64,000 nt of DNA from Oikopleura dioica (lineage: Eukaryota; Chordata; Appendicularia; Copelata; Oikopleuridae): NCBI GenBank assembly GCA_907165135.1, contig OU015568.1, positions 5,836,501 to 5,900,500 on the forward strand, written 5' to 3'. This document shows, one piece after another, positions 21,931 through 33,800 of the stretch (positions within the stretch are counted from its first letter, which is position 1; each line of letters starts with the position of its first letter). Under the pieces are notes generated by a model. The model did no database searches. It was not told the origin of the DNA and worked only from the letters and a program-made list of their open reading frames with translations. A program made the position numbers and the translations under genes.

Positions 21931-24900
21931 AAGTCGAGTTGCTAGCATCTTTGCCGCCAGAGCTGGGTGGAGATCCTTGCCCACCTTCGAAAGCATCTTC
22001 TCCGTCGGATACATCCGGCAAAGTACTTTCATAGTCGCGGAGAAGTTGTTCTTCAGATACTCCACGAGGATTGCCGTCAAACGTAACTTCGTGCTGGCGG
22101 TACAGGTGAAGAGTTTGCCGACTGATGGCCGCACCACGGCTTCGTAGAAAGACGAGATCTCCCCGATGGTGCGCTGAGCTAAGAGTTCAAAGGTTATCAT
22201 CTACTTGTGGCGCATACCTGGCGCGCCGGACTCCCATGTTCGCTCAGTCTCAGCAGGGTCGAATGGCACGAAAGTGCTCGGCCGCACTTCGGGTCGATCG
22301 CCTCGCTCGCAGTCAGCTTGCAGAAACCGGAACGTAGCCACGATGTCGGCGTCATCACCGCCATAATATTGCACATGGCGTCGTCGTTCGTAGTTCTCGC
22401 GCCAGCTTGGCGGGAGAAGTTCTTAAAACAAACGATTACTCGCGGAACTCACTAGAAATCATTACCTGGATGAAAGCGACACTTGGTGGTGCGCCGTTTT
22501 CCTTCATCGGAGGAATACGGCTCTTCACAATCTCCAGTACCGAGCTCACCGCGCTCGTACAAGGTCTTCACGTAGCAATACAGCCCACCAGTGAACGCTA
22601 GAAATACACGAATCAATCACGATTCTACAATAAGCAAGTTTACCTTCGAAGGGGAGCACTGCCATCAACTTCGGAAGAATCATCAGCAAGTGCGACGAGC
22701 TATCACCGGCTTGATGCGCGAAATGAACACCCGGCAGTCCAATATGACGCACGGGCTTGTCAGCGGGTGAAGGTCCAGCGGAAGACGCACGCCACGTAAA
22801 AGTATCTTGATATGGCGGGGCCGAAACGTCATCGACAGGGCGAAGATCGGCATAAACCGGAGGATGTCGACGTCCTTGTCGATCGTAGAAGCGATCCTTA
22901 ACAAAGAAGCCGTTAAGTATCGCAGAGAAGAAACATTAGCTTACCTGGTTGAGCTGCGCTGGTGCAGTCGCTCGATACTTGCCATGACGTCCATCAGGCG
23001 GGAAATCAACCTGACTGAACTTGGACATCTCTACAGAAGCACACCCAGCGAAAAAGGATTCAATCATCCAAAATGTACGCTTGCGTCCACCAGCGCCGCA
23101 AGACAGAGTCAAACCAGGAACACCGCGAACAGAGAAGTCCATCACGAAGCAGGACTCGGGCGGTGTAGACGTACTCAGGGCGTTGGGTCGAAGCCCATAC
23201 TCAGCAGTCATCACAGAAGCGATGACAAGTACAGACTCTAGCATGCCCAAGCCGTGAACATCGAGATCTGGAATGTTCACGCCCCAGCTCTGCATACCTG
23301 AATGATCATGTTAAAGAAAGAATCAACGCGAAGAAGTACTTACACAAACCGCTAAGCCTCATCGTTTCATCAACAGGCGGCCGAATCACTTGCTGCATCG
23401 AAGCCCGATAGAGATCCATCGGCGTCAGCAAGAACACTTCTTCGCACGGTCGATCGCCAAGACGAAAAAGGCGTCGACAACACATTCGAAGATGAGCGTC
23501 CGGATAGACAGTGTCAATCCGAGACAAAGCGAACATGACATCAGGAGCTCTAAACATGCAGAGTTAGGGAAGTCACTTGATATTGACAAGAAGAACTCAA
23601 GTCCCAAGATTACATACCGGTGCTGGCGATGTTCATCGAATTCGCGCATCGGCAAATCGTACGATCCGAAACCGACTCCGCGGAATGCGCCGTATCCGAA
23701 GTGACAAGCGTCGTTCTGTGAGTCGAGGATGAAGGCATCGTGTCGGAAAAGATCCGAAGAAGGGTCGAAGCCAAGCGGTAGATCGAGCAGAGGCTCGAGG
23801 AACTTTTCAGCAAATACAGAGGGACCCAGCGAATCCTCAAGAGCACGCTAAAGAAGTTCATTAGTTTTAGTACGACGGCAGTAGACTTACAAGATAGGAG
23901 CAGCCAGGGGATCTATCACCATGAAACATTGGATGCCCCAGAAGCGTCTGACTCAAGCCGAAATCTTGACGGTCGACCAAAGAACGCCCATAATAGCCGC
24001 CGTCGAGCAGAAGATTCCAAACACCTACACTCCAGTCGTCATCCAGCAAAGTCGGCCGACCACGCAGATAATCTTGAAAGAAAAGTTTAGTAAAACGAAG
24101 AAATCAACGAAGAACTACCTGGCAGAGTCACAACGACCCGACTTAGTCGATTGAAGGGCCGTCGAGGGCCGCTGGAAGAGATCTTCCCGCCCGACTGCAG
24201 GTAGAAGACATCATGAGCACGATCAGCATCAGTCCGGGGTCCGACGTAAGGTGCAGCAGCGTACCGACGAAGGACAGGCTCCAACAAGATGGGCGCTTCT
24301 TGAGAAATCAGCGGCAGACCATCACACGGGTCCATGTCGACGTGTAGATAGCTGTCGCACTCATCTTCATCGTGACAGCGATGGCGTTTGGCAGCCTCTT
24401 CTCGGACCGAAGAAACAGGAAATCGTGGAAATCGGCGCCGACGACGATTTGGAGAAGGTGGACGAGCGGGAATAGCTGGCACGGGCACGAAAGCAGAGTC
24501 GGAAGTGGTCCGGCGTGTCGAAGTACCAGCAAGAAACTGCTGCGAACGAAAAGCAGGCAGCAAGAAATCGCGGAAAGCTTCACAACCAGAGCCGCGTCGT
24601 CCCTTATCCGATTGCGAAGTACTCTTCGTGACGGGATAATGAACGAGATCTACAACAGAATTTTAGAAGACAGAAAAACAAAGAAGAGATTTGGACTTAC
24701 TCGCACTGCCAAGCGGCCGACTGACCAATTTCAGTTGAGCCATACATCGCGAGAGAGATGTCTCGGTCGTTTCGGTAGATACATCTCGAGTTGCAGCTTT
24801 GAGATCAGCAATTGGGCCAATTCGTCGAGAGTATTTCAACTGGTACGCGGGAGAGCAAGCAGCGATCTTTTGGGAATCCTTCAGCGTTCGTTCGTAGTCA

Positions 24901-25421
24901 CGAGATTCCTCCCAGTTTGAAAACTCCCGCGGAACGGCATAACCAAGATACATCCGGGACGCGTTGTAGTACTGGATAGGCTGATCAACGAGCGGCCGAG
25001 AAGAGATCGATGCATCGTCAGCAACTCCGCGTCGATGCACACTGGTTTTCTTGCCGGTGTCGATCAACAAAGAAGGAGGATCGTAGAAATCGACTCCTGA
25101 CTCAGGAGCACCGAGGGGATGATCCATTTCGGGATCACGAGGACGAGCGGCGACTTCATCAACTTCATCTTTATCTAGAAAGATGGGAGCTTCATCCAGC
25201 GGGCGAGGCTGAGGATTTGGAACTGAACGAACGTCGTTCCGGATGTGTCTGTCCCAGTCATCGCCAGAACCACCGCCAGAAAGGTCGCCACCGCTGCTTT
25301 TCTCGAGCTGATCGCGTAAAGTAGGAGTTCCTCGCCGTGGGTGTTTCTCAATGAACTCGCCGGACTCCAACGACTCCTGAGTTGAAGGATCTTCTTCATC
25401 AGAGCCAAGATCCCAAGCCAT
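21883..25421 (-). CDS. Ten-exon antisense gene of unknown function inside the LTR element
   Basis: Minus-strand exons: 25421-24701, 24649-24119, 24072-23891, 23847-23618, 23549-23344, 23297-22945, 22896-22644, 22597-22466, 22421-22218, 22178-21883. All nine introns are GT-AG, 39-68 bases, and phases agree throughout; the total is 3,108 bases, 1,036 codons with the stop. The start is MAWDLGSDEEDP and the end is SYRAMIDM. The N-terminal third is acidic and Pro/Ser-rich with an Arg-rich patch (PNRRRRRFPRFP). The rest looks globular, e.g. MQSWGVNIPDLDVHGLGM. I see no signal peptide, no convincing membrane segment and no family I recognise. It lies between integrase and the 3' LTR, head to head with another ORF. 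The intact splicing pattern makes a real protein likely; the role is unknown. Confidence 0.8.
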
Positions 25422-25824
25422 TTCTCTACAACAACTAGATTCCGTCTGAAAAGAAAAGAAAGGATGAATCTAGTTGACAAACAAGCAAAAGTAGTTCAAG
25501 CAGAAGTTTTCTCTAGAAGAATGATCAAAATCCAGCAACTCTCGTAGAAAAGGATCAAATGGAGATGATCTGAAGACTGGTAAACAAGTAAACAAGGTCG
25601 CGAGAGTTTTTCAAATGAAGCGCGGCGTAGGCGGCGCGAAATGGGAGGACCTACGTGTGAACCCGGAGGACCCGCGAAAAGAAGAAAACAACTGCTGAAC
25701 AACAACAACACGAAAACCGGCAAAAGCAGATGGCCGGAAAAATGCCACCGAAACCATGACGCAGAAAGCTTCACTTTGCAAAGAGTCAACTAGTGATCGC
25801 ACGCGTCTTGAGAGAATTTGAAGC
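25422..25824. promoter_or_regulatory. Putative bidirectional promoter between two divergent genes in the LTR element
   Basis: About 400 bases separate the ATG of the antisense gene (25421, minus) from the ATG at 25825 (plus). No open coding sequence is supported here. Head-to-head placement suggests a shared internal promoter, an inference only. Confidence 0.35.
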
Positions 25825-26757
25825 ATGAATCGGCTGGCAGCAGCGTTGGAAACCTCGAAGTTATTGCCGAAGAGCTGGAACTATCCGAGCCAAGTGGACG
25901 ACTCGCGACTCTCCGAACGCTCGAAGAAGATATTGAAGAAGTTCGAAAAGTTGGACGAAACAGGCAAGCGATTGCCTGCGAGTCTGATGTCGGAGCGGGT
26001 CCACGCCTTCCACTTTGAATACGAGAAGACGGTGGCGGAGCTGATGGAAGTCCTCTCGGACAAGGGCATCGAGAAGAATGGAGGCAACCAACTACTTGCG
26101 TTCGCCATATTTAATCCGTATAGTGGCGGATATAGAATCCTGATGAAGCAGACGAGCTTTCGGGCTGAACTCCTGCTGCAATCTCCAGGCTATTGGCCGA
26201 GAGACTCCAACTATCCTGGGGACCATCAATACTCCCGTGACCTGAACCGATCGGTCCGAATGCAGTCGGCGATTGAAGGTGGTACTCTTGAGGTGACAGT
26301 GAGCTCTGACGCGGCTAGCCGATCGTCGGAGGAGGCGTTGGGACTGCTGTCATCATCGGAGGAGTTGCCAACGATGGCGGAGCTGTCGATTGTGAAAGGA
26401 TCCGGGGATATTGAAGCGGAGGAACCGAGCACGTCAGGGTTGAAGACATTCTCTCGAAACGGATCGACGAGGAAATCCGACAAGCGAAAGCGGGAGCAAC
26501 TGGATTCAACCTTGACAACGTCAGCTAAGAAGCAGAAGAAGAGAGAGCCACTCAAAGTTACTACATTCTTCGAGAAGAATTCGTCGTCGGACGGTGGCAG
26601 TGACTTCAATGATGAAACTTTCGATCATTTGGTCGTAGTTAGCTCTGAAGAAGAGAAAGCGCCAAAGAAGAAGGTGCTTCCACGACCGAAGGTGCTGTCT
26701 AAGATCGTCCGACCGTACAATAAGAAGAGAGCCGAGAAGAAGAAGTCAAAGAAGTAG
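25825..26757 (+). CDS. Unknown 310-residue protein in the 3' part of the LTR element
   Basis: Uninterrupted frame from MNRLAAALETSKLLPKSWNY. The first 120 residues look folded (FHFEYEKTVAELMEVL, FAIFNPYSGGYRILM). The rest is Ser/Glu-rich with Lys/Arg clusters (TRKSDKRKREQ, AKKQKKREPLK) and a basic C-terminus NKKRAEKKKSKK, typical of nuclear or nucleic-acid-binding proteins. It occupies the usual env position but has no signal peptide or membrane segment, so I do not call it env. It stops just upstream of the polypurine tract. Confidence 0.65.
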   Translation: MNRLAAALETSKLLPKSWNYPSQVDDSRLSERSKKILKKFEKLDETGKRLPASLMSERVHAFHFEYEKTVAELMEVLSDKGIEKNGGNQLLAFAIFNPYSGGYRILMKQTSFRAELLLQSPGYWPRDSNYPGDHQYSRDLNRSVRMQSAIEGGTLEVTVSSDAASRSSEEALGLLSSSEELPTMAELSIVKGSGDIEAEEPSTSGLKTFSRNGSTRKSDKRKREQLDSTLTTSAKKQKKREPLKVTTFFEKNSSSDGGSDFNDETFDHLVVVSSEEEKAPKKKVLPRPKVLSKIVRPYNKKRAEKKKSKK

Positions 26758-26818
26758 ATCCCAATCAAGAACTGCATCGAAGAGCCTACTCTTCTCCTGA
26801 AAGGGGGGGGAGGGGGCA

Positions 26819-27092
26819 CGTGGAAAGCTACATCAACACCCCACGGCGATGCTGCTGTTGCAATCTTGGTTCAATCTGTTATCTACATCTTTGTGCAAAT
26901 CTGTGCAGTGCGAGCCACAGCGGGTCATTCCTAGAGAACCCGTTGTGGTAAGTACAACTTCTATCTTCTCAGTAACTTTGACTAAACTAGTGCTTTCCGT
27001 ATTTATTGGAAAAGTACAGAAACAACAACATTTCGACTCGTTACTTGTACGCATTCTTCGATCAGCAGGCGCAGCAGGCTCGCACTTCCACG
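26819..27092 (+). repeat. 3' LTR
   Basis: 274 bases, identical by eye to the 5' LTR, preceded by the polypurine tract. Confidence 0.9.
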
Positions 27093-27174
27093 CTTTATAC
27101 TTTTTCTATATTTTTCCTTGCTTGAATTATTAAAGATACAGTATCTATTTGGGCAAAAAAAATTTAAAGGATTT

Positions 27175-27800
27175 TTCTAAATCAAGGTTCAGCTCAGTTT
27201 AAAAACTCAATCAGTAGGCGATGAGTTAAGTCTCCTCCGCGTTAATAATTGCCACTTACAAAAGCTCAGTCTCTTTAAACAAAAAATGACAGGGGCAAAA
27301 TTTTTGCTTAACAATCGCTAATTCGCGAATCCGGTAAAAAGCGCTTGTTTTATCCGCTCTCTTGTCTGCTGTGAGAACGGAACGAAAATGTGGACGTCTG
27401 CTTTCAAATTTGAATAAGAGAGAGGCGGCCCATGCAAAATGCAATCTATTCCAAATTGTAGCGTGAGCGATCAACTTCCGATTCGCGTCATCAAATTGGC
27501 AGTGAAGGAATTTTAGAAAGAAGCTTTTTTCCTAAAAATTTTTCATCATTTTTCAAAAATTTTATTTGATAAGGCTTTCGAAACTTATTTAACCTTGGAA
27601 AATGATATTATCTTATCTCAAAAATTACATAAAAAGCCTCATAATTGGTTCTTGAATGCTTGCCGAAAGAATTTTGAAAAATCAGCAAGGCGAAAAAAGA
27701 AGAACAAATAGAAAATGCAGCAATTCTGAATTCGCGTGAGAGGGCAAATATCAAATATCAAATACGCCTTTGCTCAGTCATTTTCCCTTCCAAACACTTT
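27175..27800. repeat. Duplicated spacer, copy 3
   Basis: Matches 7915-8530 closely (AAATCAAGGTTCAGCTCAG, AAAAAGCGCTTGTTTTATCC). Lies directly 5' of gene C, as copy 1 lies 5' of gene A, so it probably includes the promoter of the gene unit. Confidence 0.75.
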
Positions 27801-27881
27801 TCTCGGCCCGCCTCGATTCTCGTTTACTCACGAATAGCCGAGCAATTTTTAAAACTGTGTTTTCGTATTAAAGAGATTCTT

Positions 27882-30800
27882 ATGTCATCTTCGTCTTACT
27901 GGGGCAAGGCAGCTCCGAAGCAGCAGTCTCGTTCACCCAGCCAAACAAGTGGAAGTGATGACCCAGTCTTTGTGAGGTATTTCGAATTGTTTCGAAAGCT
28001 CTATCAAATATTATTTATATTTGAAGTCCTGAAAGCTCTGTTGCTTCTGGAATGCCAAAGAAGCCAGAAACTACTCTTTTTGGTGACTCCAACACGCCTC
28101 AAAGATCAACTCAGCAGGAGCATCAAGCAACTTCTGCCTCTGATGAGTCATCAACTTCCTCTGGAATGCCGCAAAAGCCAGAAGCAGCGAGGTTAGGCGG
28201 TACAGTAAAGCCTAATTCAGAGCCTAACGCCGCCAAAAAACAGCAATTCAAAAGACTCGAGCAAATTTCTGGCGACGAAGAAGGCGAGCAAACCGGCAAT
28301 TCTCGATTTAAAAAGCAAGTCGTCGAGGAGGAAGAACAACCAGCCGCTCTCCCTCGAGGTCAAAAACCGCCAAGAGCGAATCAACGAAAATATCTTCCTC
28401 CGAGAAATACCGATGGAGAGGAACTTCGTCAACTTAGAGTGAGAAACCAAGAGCTCGAAAATGATTTGAGAATGAAAGAACAACAGCTGAAAAACCAACA
28501 AGAAGAATTTGAAGAGGAAAAAGCTGCGGAACACGAGGATCTGTTGAACCAAGTTGATGACTTGACCGAACAATTGGACAAAATAACGATGGAAAGGTAA
28601 ATTTTTCGTTCAAACGAATCAGAAATTGAGAGTCTCCCTTGATCTAGGGTGGGCAAATGCTTGGGGGGTTGGGCTCCTGTGAGGCTTTGCTCTTCTGTGA
28701 TTGGCGGTTAAAAAATATACTTAGCTCTTATTGTCTGAGGGGCCCCCGACCCAACTGCGGCAGTGGTAATCCCCAAAGTTTTCGAGGATTTTGCCCACTC
28801 TAGGTCTTGATTAAATGAAAAAAATTTGAAATTATTTTACAGAAACGATCTTGTTGCCGAAAACAACGACATCAAGGAGCGCAACGAAACTCTCGACGCC
28901 GAGTACAAGCAAATGGAACTCGATCTCGCTGCAAAAGACGAAGAAATAAAGCGAATCCGAGCCCAAGTCCGTGAAGGACCAGTTAAGCGAGCCGATCACA
29001 TCAAGCTCAAGAATAACTACAATGCTTTAATCGACGAACTGGAGAAGCAAGAAGCTCGAATCAGAAGCGAAATGGTCTCAAAGGCGGATTTTGCGGCGAT
29101 GGAGCAAAGCAAGGAAAACTACAAAAACAAGCTCATCGAGAAAAACGAAGAAGTGGACCAGTATCACAAAGAAATGAAAGCTCATGTTTCTGGAATAATG
29201 ACTTCAAAGGAAAATCAACAAAAGACCTATCAAGAATGCCTCAAAACGATGGAACAAAACGAGCAGAAGTGGAGACGAGCGCTGGAAAATTCTGAAAATC
29301 GACATCGCTATTTTATCAGCAGAAGCAATGAGGCAGAATATGAGCTGAATCGGGTGAAAACTGAGCTTCACTGGAAAAACCAAGATCTTCAGGTCTCTAC
29401 TTATTTTCAAATTCATCATTCAATCAAAACTTTTAGTCGCTAAATGGTCGAATTCACGAGCAAGATCGCGAAATTTCCCGACTTTCCAGAGCCGAAGAAG
29501 ACCTCCATCGAAACATCAAAGAACTGATGACTAAGCATGAAGACATTGTTCATCAAAAAATGCAAGCAGAACAACATCTTCAAGATCATGCTCAAAGAAA
29601 CGAAGCTGATCAGAAACGACTTCAAGAACTCAAAAGACAGGTTTGGAATTCTGACCATAAGCGGGATCATTGATTTGATTTTAGCAAGATGAAATGGCGA
29701 GGCAATTGCAAGTTGGACAGGATGAACGAAATAGGCTCATGACGAGTCGCAAAAATTTTGAAAAAAGAGTCAAAGACAATGAAAATCAATTCAAAAACAA
29801 GCTCAAAGAGCAAGAAGAAAAACTCGAGACATTTGAAGAACTTGAAGAAGGTACAGTTTGAAGCACTTTTAAGGCCAACCCTTTTAAGGCCACTTTTTCG
29901 AAAAATTCCGAAAATCTGTCATCCTAAAAAAATCCACTTTAAGGCCACTTTCCCTTCAATTTCAGTTCAAAATCCGAAAGTTACAGTGTCACTTGAAAAA
30001 GCTTTCTATCTTCGACTGCGTGATGCCTTGTGTTTTTATTTTTATTTTTCTTTTTGGTATTTTTCGATGTTTTTTCTCGACTTTTTCAATTAACGATGAT
30101 TTCTTACGGTCTTGTTTGAATTTTCACTTAGATTTTGATTCCAATTGTTTCAATCTATAATCATTATATAGCCGTGTAAAAATACGCAGAGGAATGTCTT
30201 AACCCTAGCCGGTCAAGGTACTCCAAATATGGAGCAGGTTTTTACTCATTTCCAATATTTAACGTATAATTTCCAAGAAACTCATTCTGGAGCGGTTTTT
30301 TCTATTGCATCTTGATAGACAGGGTTTAATCTATTTCCCCAAGACCATATAATTTGAGATTTATCATTTTTATAGTCTTATTTGCAGGTAAATCCTGGCG
30401 CCAAATATGGAGTACCTTGACCGGTACCCGAGAAAAACCATTAACTAAATCATCTAGGGTGGGCGAAGCCATTTCGAAGCAGGGGGTTTTTTCCGCCAAT
30501 CAGATGCAAGTATTGGTAACGGGGTTCTCCGCTTTGTGTTGGTGCTAAAAACTCGCAGTGGCCAAGTACAGGCAGGTGTCAAGCTGTGCAAATAGGATGC
30601 AACGGGCCCACCGACACGCGCAGCCTACTGCGATGTCCTGCAGAGACTGGTCCTAGCACCAATTTCGAGCAACGCTCGGTGTGATATAGCTTCAAAATCA
30701 GCAAGCTAAGCCGAGGATAAGCTCAAAAGTGAAGTTTTAAAAGAGTAAAAAATTGGAATTTCATAAAACCTTGTAGAGTAATTTTTTGTAGATTTTACTT

Positions 30801-33800
30801 CTGAGATCGAAAATATATTTATCTGACCATAGGTAGGCTTACCGCGGTGTTTTTCCATTTTCAAGGTTCTTTTGAAAAATCTCCCCATACTTTCTGAACA
30901 TATGCATCAAGACAAGCCTTGAAAAACTGCACTTGCAGAATTTTCGATATGAGTCATCTTACCCCCTTTTTTGGGGGATTTTTAGCAAGAAAAAAAGCAC
31001 TTGTTTGATTAGAAGCGGCTTTTGAGTGCGTGCTAGATCGATTTTGATAATTTGATGCCTACCATGTGAAAGATAAGCGCAAGATGCATCGATACATATG
31101 AAATTTATTATTGCGGAGTACTTCCTTCATATGATTCTAGAGCTCCAAAGTTGACACAAGCAGCCAGATACGAAAATCCAATATTATCAACTTCTGATAT
31201 AAGCATGCTATGATGATGTTTTATAGCTCAAATTGAAGCTTGTAAATTACTGAACAAAATAGAGTGGTATTTTTTGACCAGCCGGTTGTGCTTCCAGTTC
31301 GTCGCGGTTCATACCCGGAAATAGGTCAAAATGTAGAAATATGTATATCAAATGAATAAATTTTCAACAGCGAATCTTTTGAACATATTCAGAAGTTCAA
31401 CCGCCCGGTTATTATTGCGGTTCATGGTGGTTCATGGTGGTTCAAGCGCAGAAATGAACAAAATAGCAGCAATATGTATATCAAATTGAAACATAAATTA
31501 AGAACATTCATAAAATCATTTAATAAGCCCGAACCAACCGGTTGTTCTCCCGGTAAATGGCGGTTCCAAACGGTTCAAGCCTGTTCAAGCTAAAAACATG
31601 CTCAAAGAGGTTCAATATGGTTATCAAATGTATTCATTTACAATAGCAAAGCTTTCTAGAATATTATGAAATTCAACCGCCCGGTTATTCTTGCGGTTCA
31701 TGGTGGTTAATCGTGGTTCAAGCCCAGACATGAACAAAAAAGCATCAATATGCATATCAAATTGAAACATAAATTAAGAACATTCATAAAATCATTTAAT
31801 AAGCCCGAACCAACCGGTTGTTCTCCCGGTAAATGGCGGTTCCAAACGGTTCAAGCCGGTTCAAGCTAAAAACATGCTCAAAGAGGTTCAATATGGTTAT
31901 CAAATGTATTCATTTACAATAGCAAAGCTTTCTAGCATATTATGAAATTCAACCGCCCGGTTATTCTTGCGGTTCATGGTGGTTAATCGTGGTTCAAGCC
32001 CAGACATGAACAAAAAAGCATCAATATGCATATCAAATTGAAACATAAATTAAGAACATTCATAAAATCATTTAATAAGCCCGAACCAACCGGTTGTTCT
32101 CCCGGTAAATGGCGGTTCCAAACGGTTCAAGCCGGTTCAAGCTAAAAACATGCTCAAAGAGGTTCAATATGGTTATCAAATGTATTCATTTACAATAGCA
32201 AAGCTTTCTAGCATATTATGAAATTCAACCGCCCGGTTATTCTTGCGGTTCATGGTGGTTAATCATGGTTCAAGCGCAGAAATGAACAAAATAGCAGCAA
32301 TATGTATATCAAATTGAAACATAAATGAAGAACATTCATAAAATTATTTAATAAGCCCGAACCAACCGGTTGTTCTCCCGGTAAATGGCGGTTCCAAACG
32401 GTTCAAGCCGGTTCAAGCTAAAAACATGCTCAAAGAGGTTCAATATGGTTATCAAATGTATTCATTTACAATAGCAAAGCTTTCTAGCATATTATGAAAT
32501 TCAACCGCCCGGTTATTCTCGCGGTTCATGGTGGTTAATCGTGGTTCAAGCCCAGACATGAACAAAATAGCATCAATATGCATATCAAATTGAATCTTGT
32601 ATTAAGTACATTCGTCGAATCATTGAATAAGCCCAAACCAACCGGTAACTCTCGTGAGAAAAGGCGGTTTCTGACGGTTCAAGCCGGTTAAAGCCGAATA
32701 TATGCTCAAAGTGGTTCAATATGTACGTCAAATGAATGTTTATTAAAAAGCACGTCTTTTGAAACTTTAACGAGATCCGGACGCGTGGTAAAACACTTAA
32801 TATGCGAAAACCAGACCCATTTATTCAATTCAGTCTGCGACGGGGCCAAGCCGACCCGAAGGGGAGGCCAGGCCCGCTTAAATAATTCAGTCTGAGACGA
32901 GGCCAAGCCGACCCGAAGGGGAGGCCAGGCCCGTTCATACAATTCAGTCTGAGACGGGGCCAAGCCGACCCGAAGGGGAGGCCAGGCCCGTTTATTCAAT
33001 TCAGTCTGAGACGGGGCCAAGCCGACCCGAAGGATAGGCCAGGTCCGTTTAAACGATTCAGTCTGCGACGAGCCGAAGCCGACCCGTAGGAGACCAGGCC
33101 CGTTCAAACAATTCAGTCTGCGACGGGGCCAAGCCGACCCGAAGGGAAGGCCAGGCCCCTTTATTCAATTCAGTCTGAGACGGGGCTAAGCCGACCCGAA
33201 GGAGAGGCTAGGCCCGTTTATACAATTCAGTCTGAGACGTGGCCAAGCCGACCCGAAGGAGAGGCCAGGCCCGTTTATACAATTCAGTCTGAGACGGGGC
33301 CAAGCCGACCCGAAGGGGAGGTCAGGCCCATTTATTCAATTCAGTCTGCGACGGGGCCAAGCCGACCCGAAGGGGAGGCCAGGCCCGTTTATTCAATTCA
33401 GTCTGAGATGGGGCTAAGCCGACCCGAAGGAGAGGCCAGGCCCGTTCAAACAATTCAGTCTGCGACGGGGCCAAGCCGACCCGAAGGGGAGGCCAGGCCC
33501 CTTTATTCAATTCAGTCTGAGACGGGGCTAAGCCGACCCGAAGGAGAGGCTAGGCCCGTTTATACAATTCAGTCTGAGACGTGGCCAAGCCGACCCGAAG
33601 GAGAGGCCAGGCCCGTTTATACAATTCAGTCTGAGACGGGGCCAAGCCGACCCTGAGGGGAGGCCAGGCCCGTTCAAACAATTCAGTCTGCGACGGGGCC
33701 AAGCCGACCCGAAGGGGAGGCCAGGCCCGTTTATTCACTTCAGTCTGAGACGGGGCCAAGCCGACCCGGAGGGAGGCCAGGCCCGTTCAAACAATTCAGT

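Larger units (their letters stand above)
15744..27092 (+). mobile_element. Ty3/gypsy-type LTR retrotransposon with extra genes
   Basis: Two 274-base LTRs (15744-16017 and 26819-27092) look identical on reading. Each starts CGTGGAA and ends TTCCACG, a 7-base inverted repeat. The internal part starts TGGTAACTGC, a plausible primer-binding site. A purine tract (GAAAGGGGGGGGAGGGGG, 26800-26817) precedes the 3' LTR. Order inside: gag, protease, reverse transcriptase, RNase H, integrase, then an antisense spliced gene and a further sense ORF. At 11.35 kb it is long for this class. Flanks are AACCTT and CTTTAT, so no convincing 4-6 base target duplication is seen. Oikopleura Tor elements are the natural comparison. 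Confidence 0.9.

Noticed and set aside
22125-23257. Sense-strand frames across the antisense gene
   Set aside because: Interrupted and without recognisable motifs; the minus-strand exons explain the open stretches.
25825-26757. env gene in the LTR element
   Set aside because: No signal peptide, cleavage site or membrane segment; basic nuclear-type tail instead.
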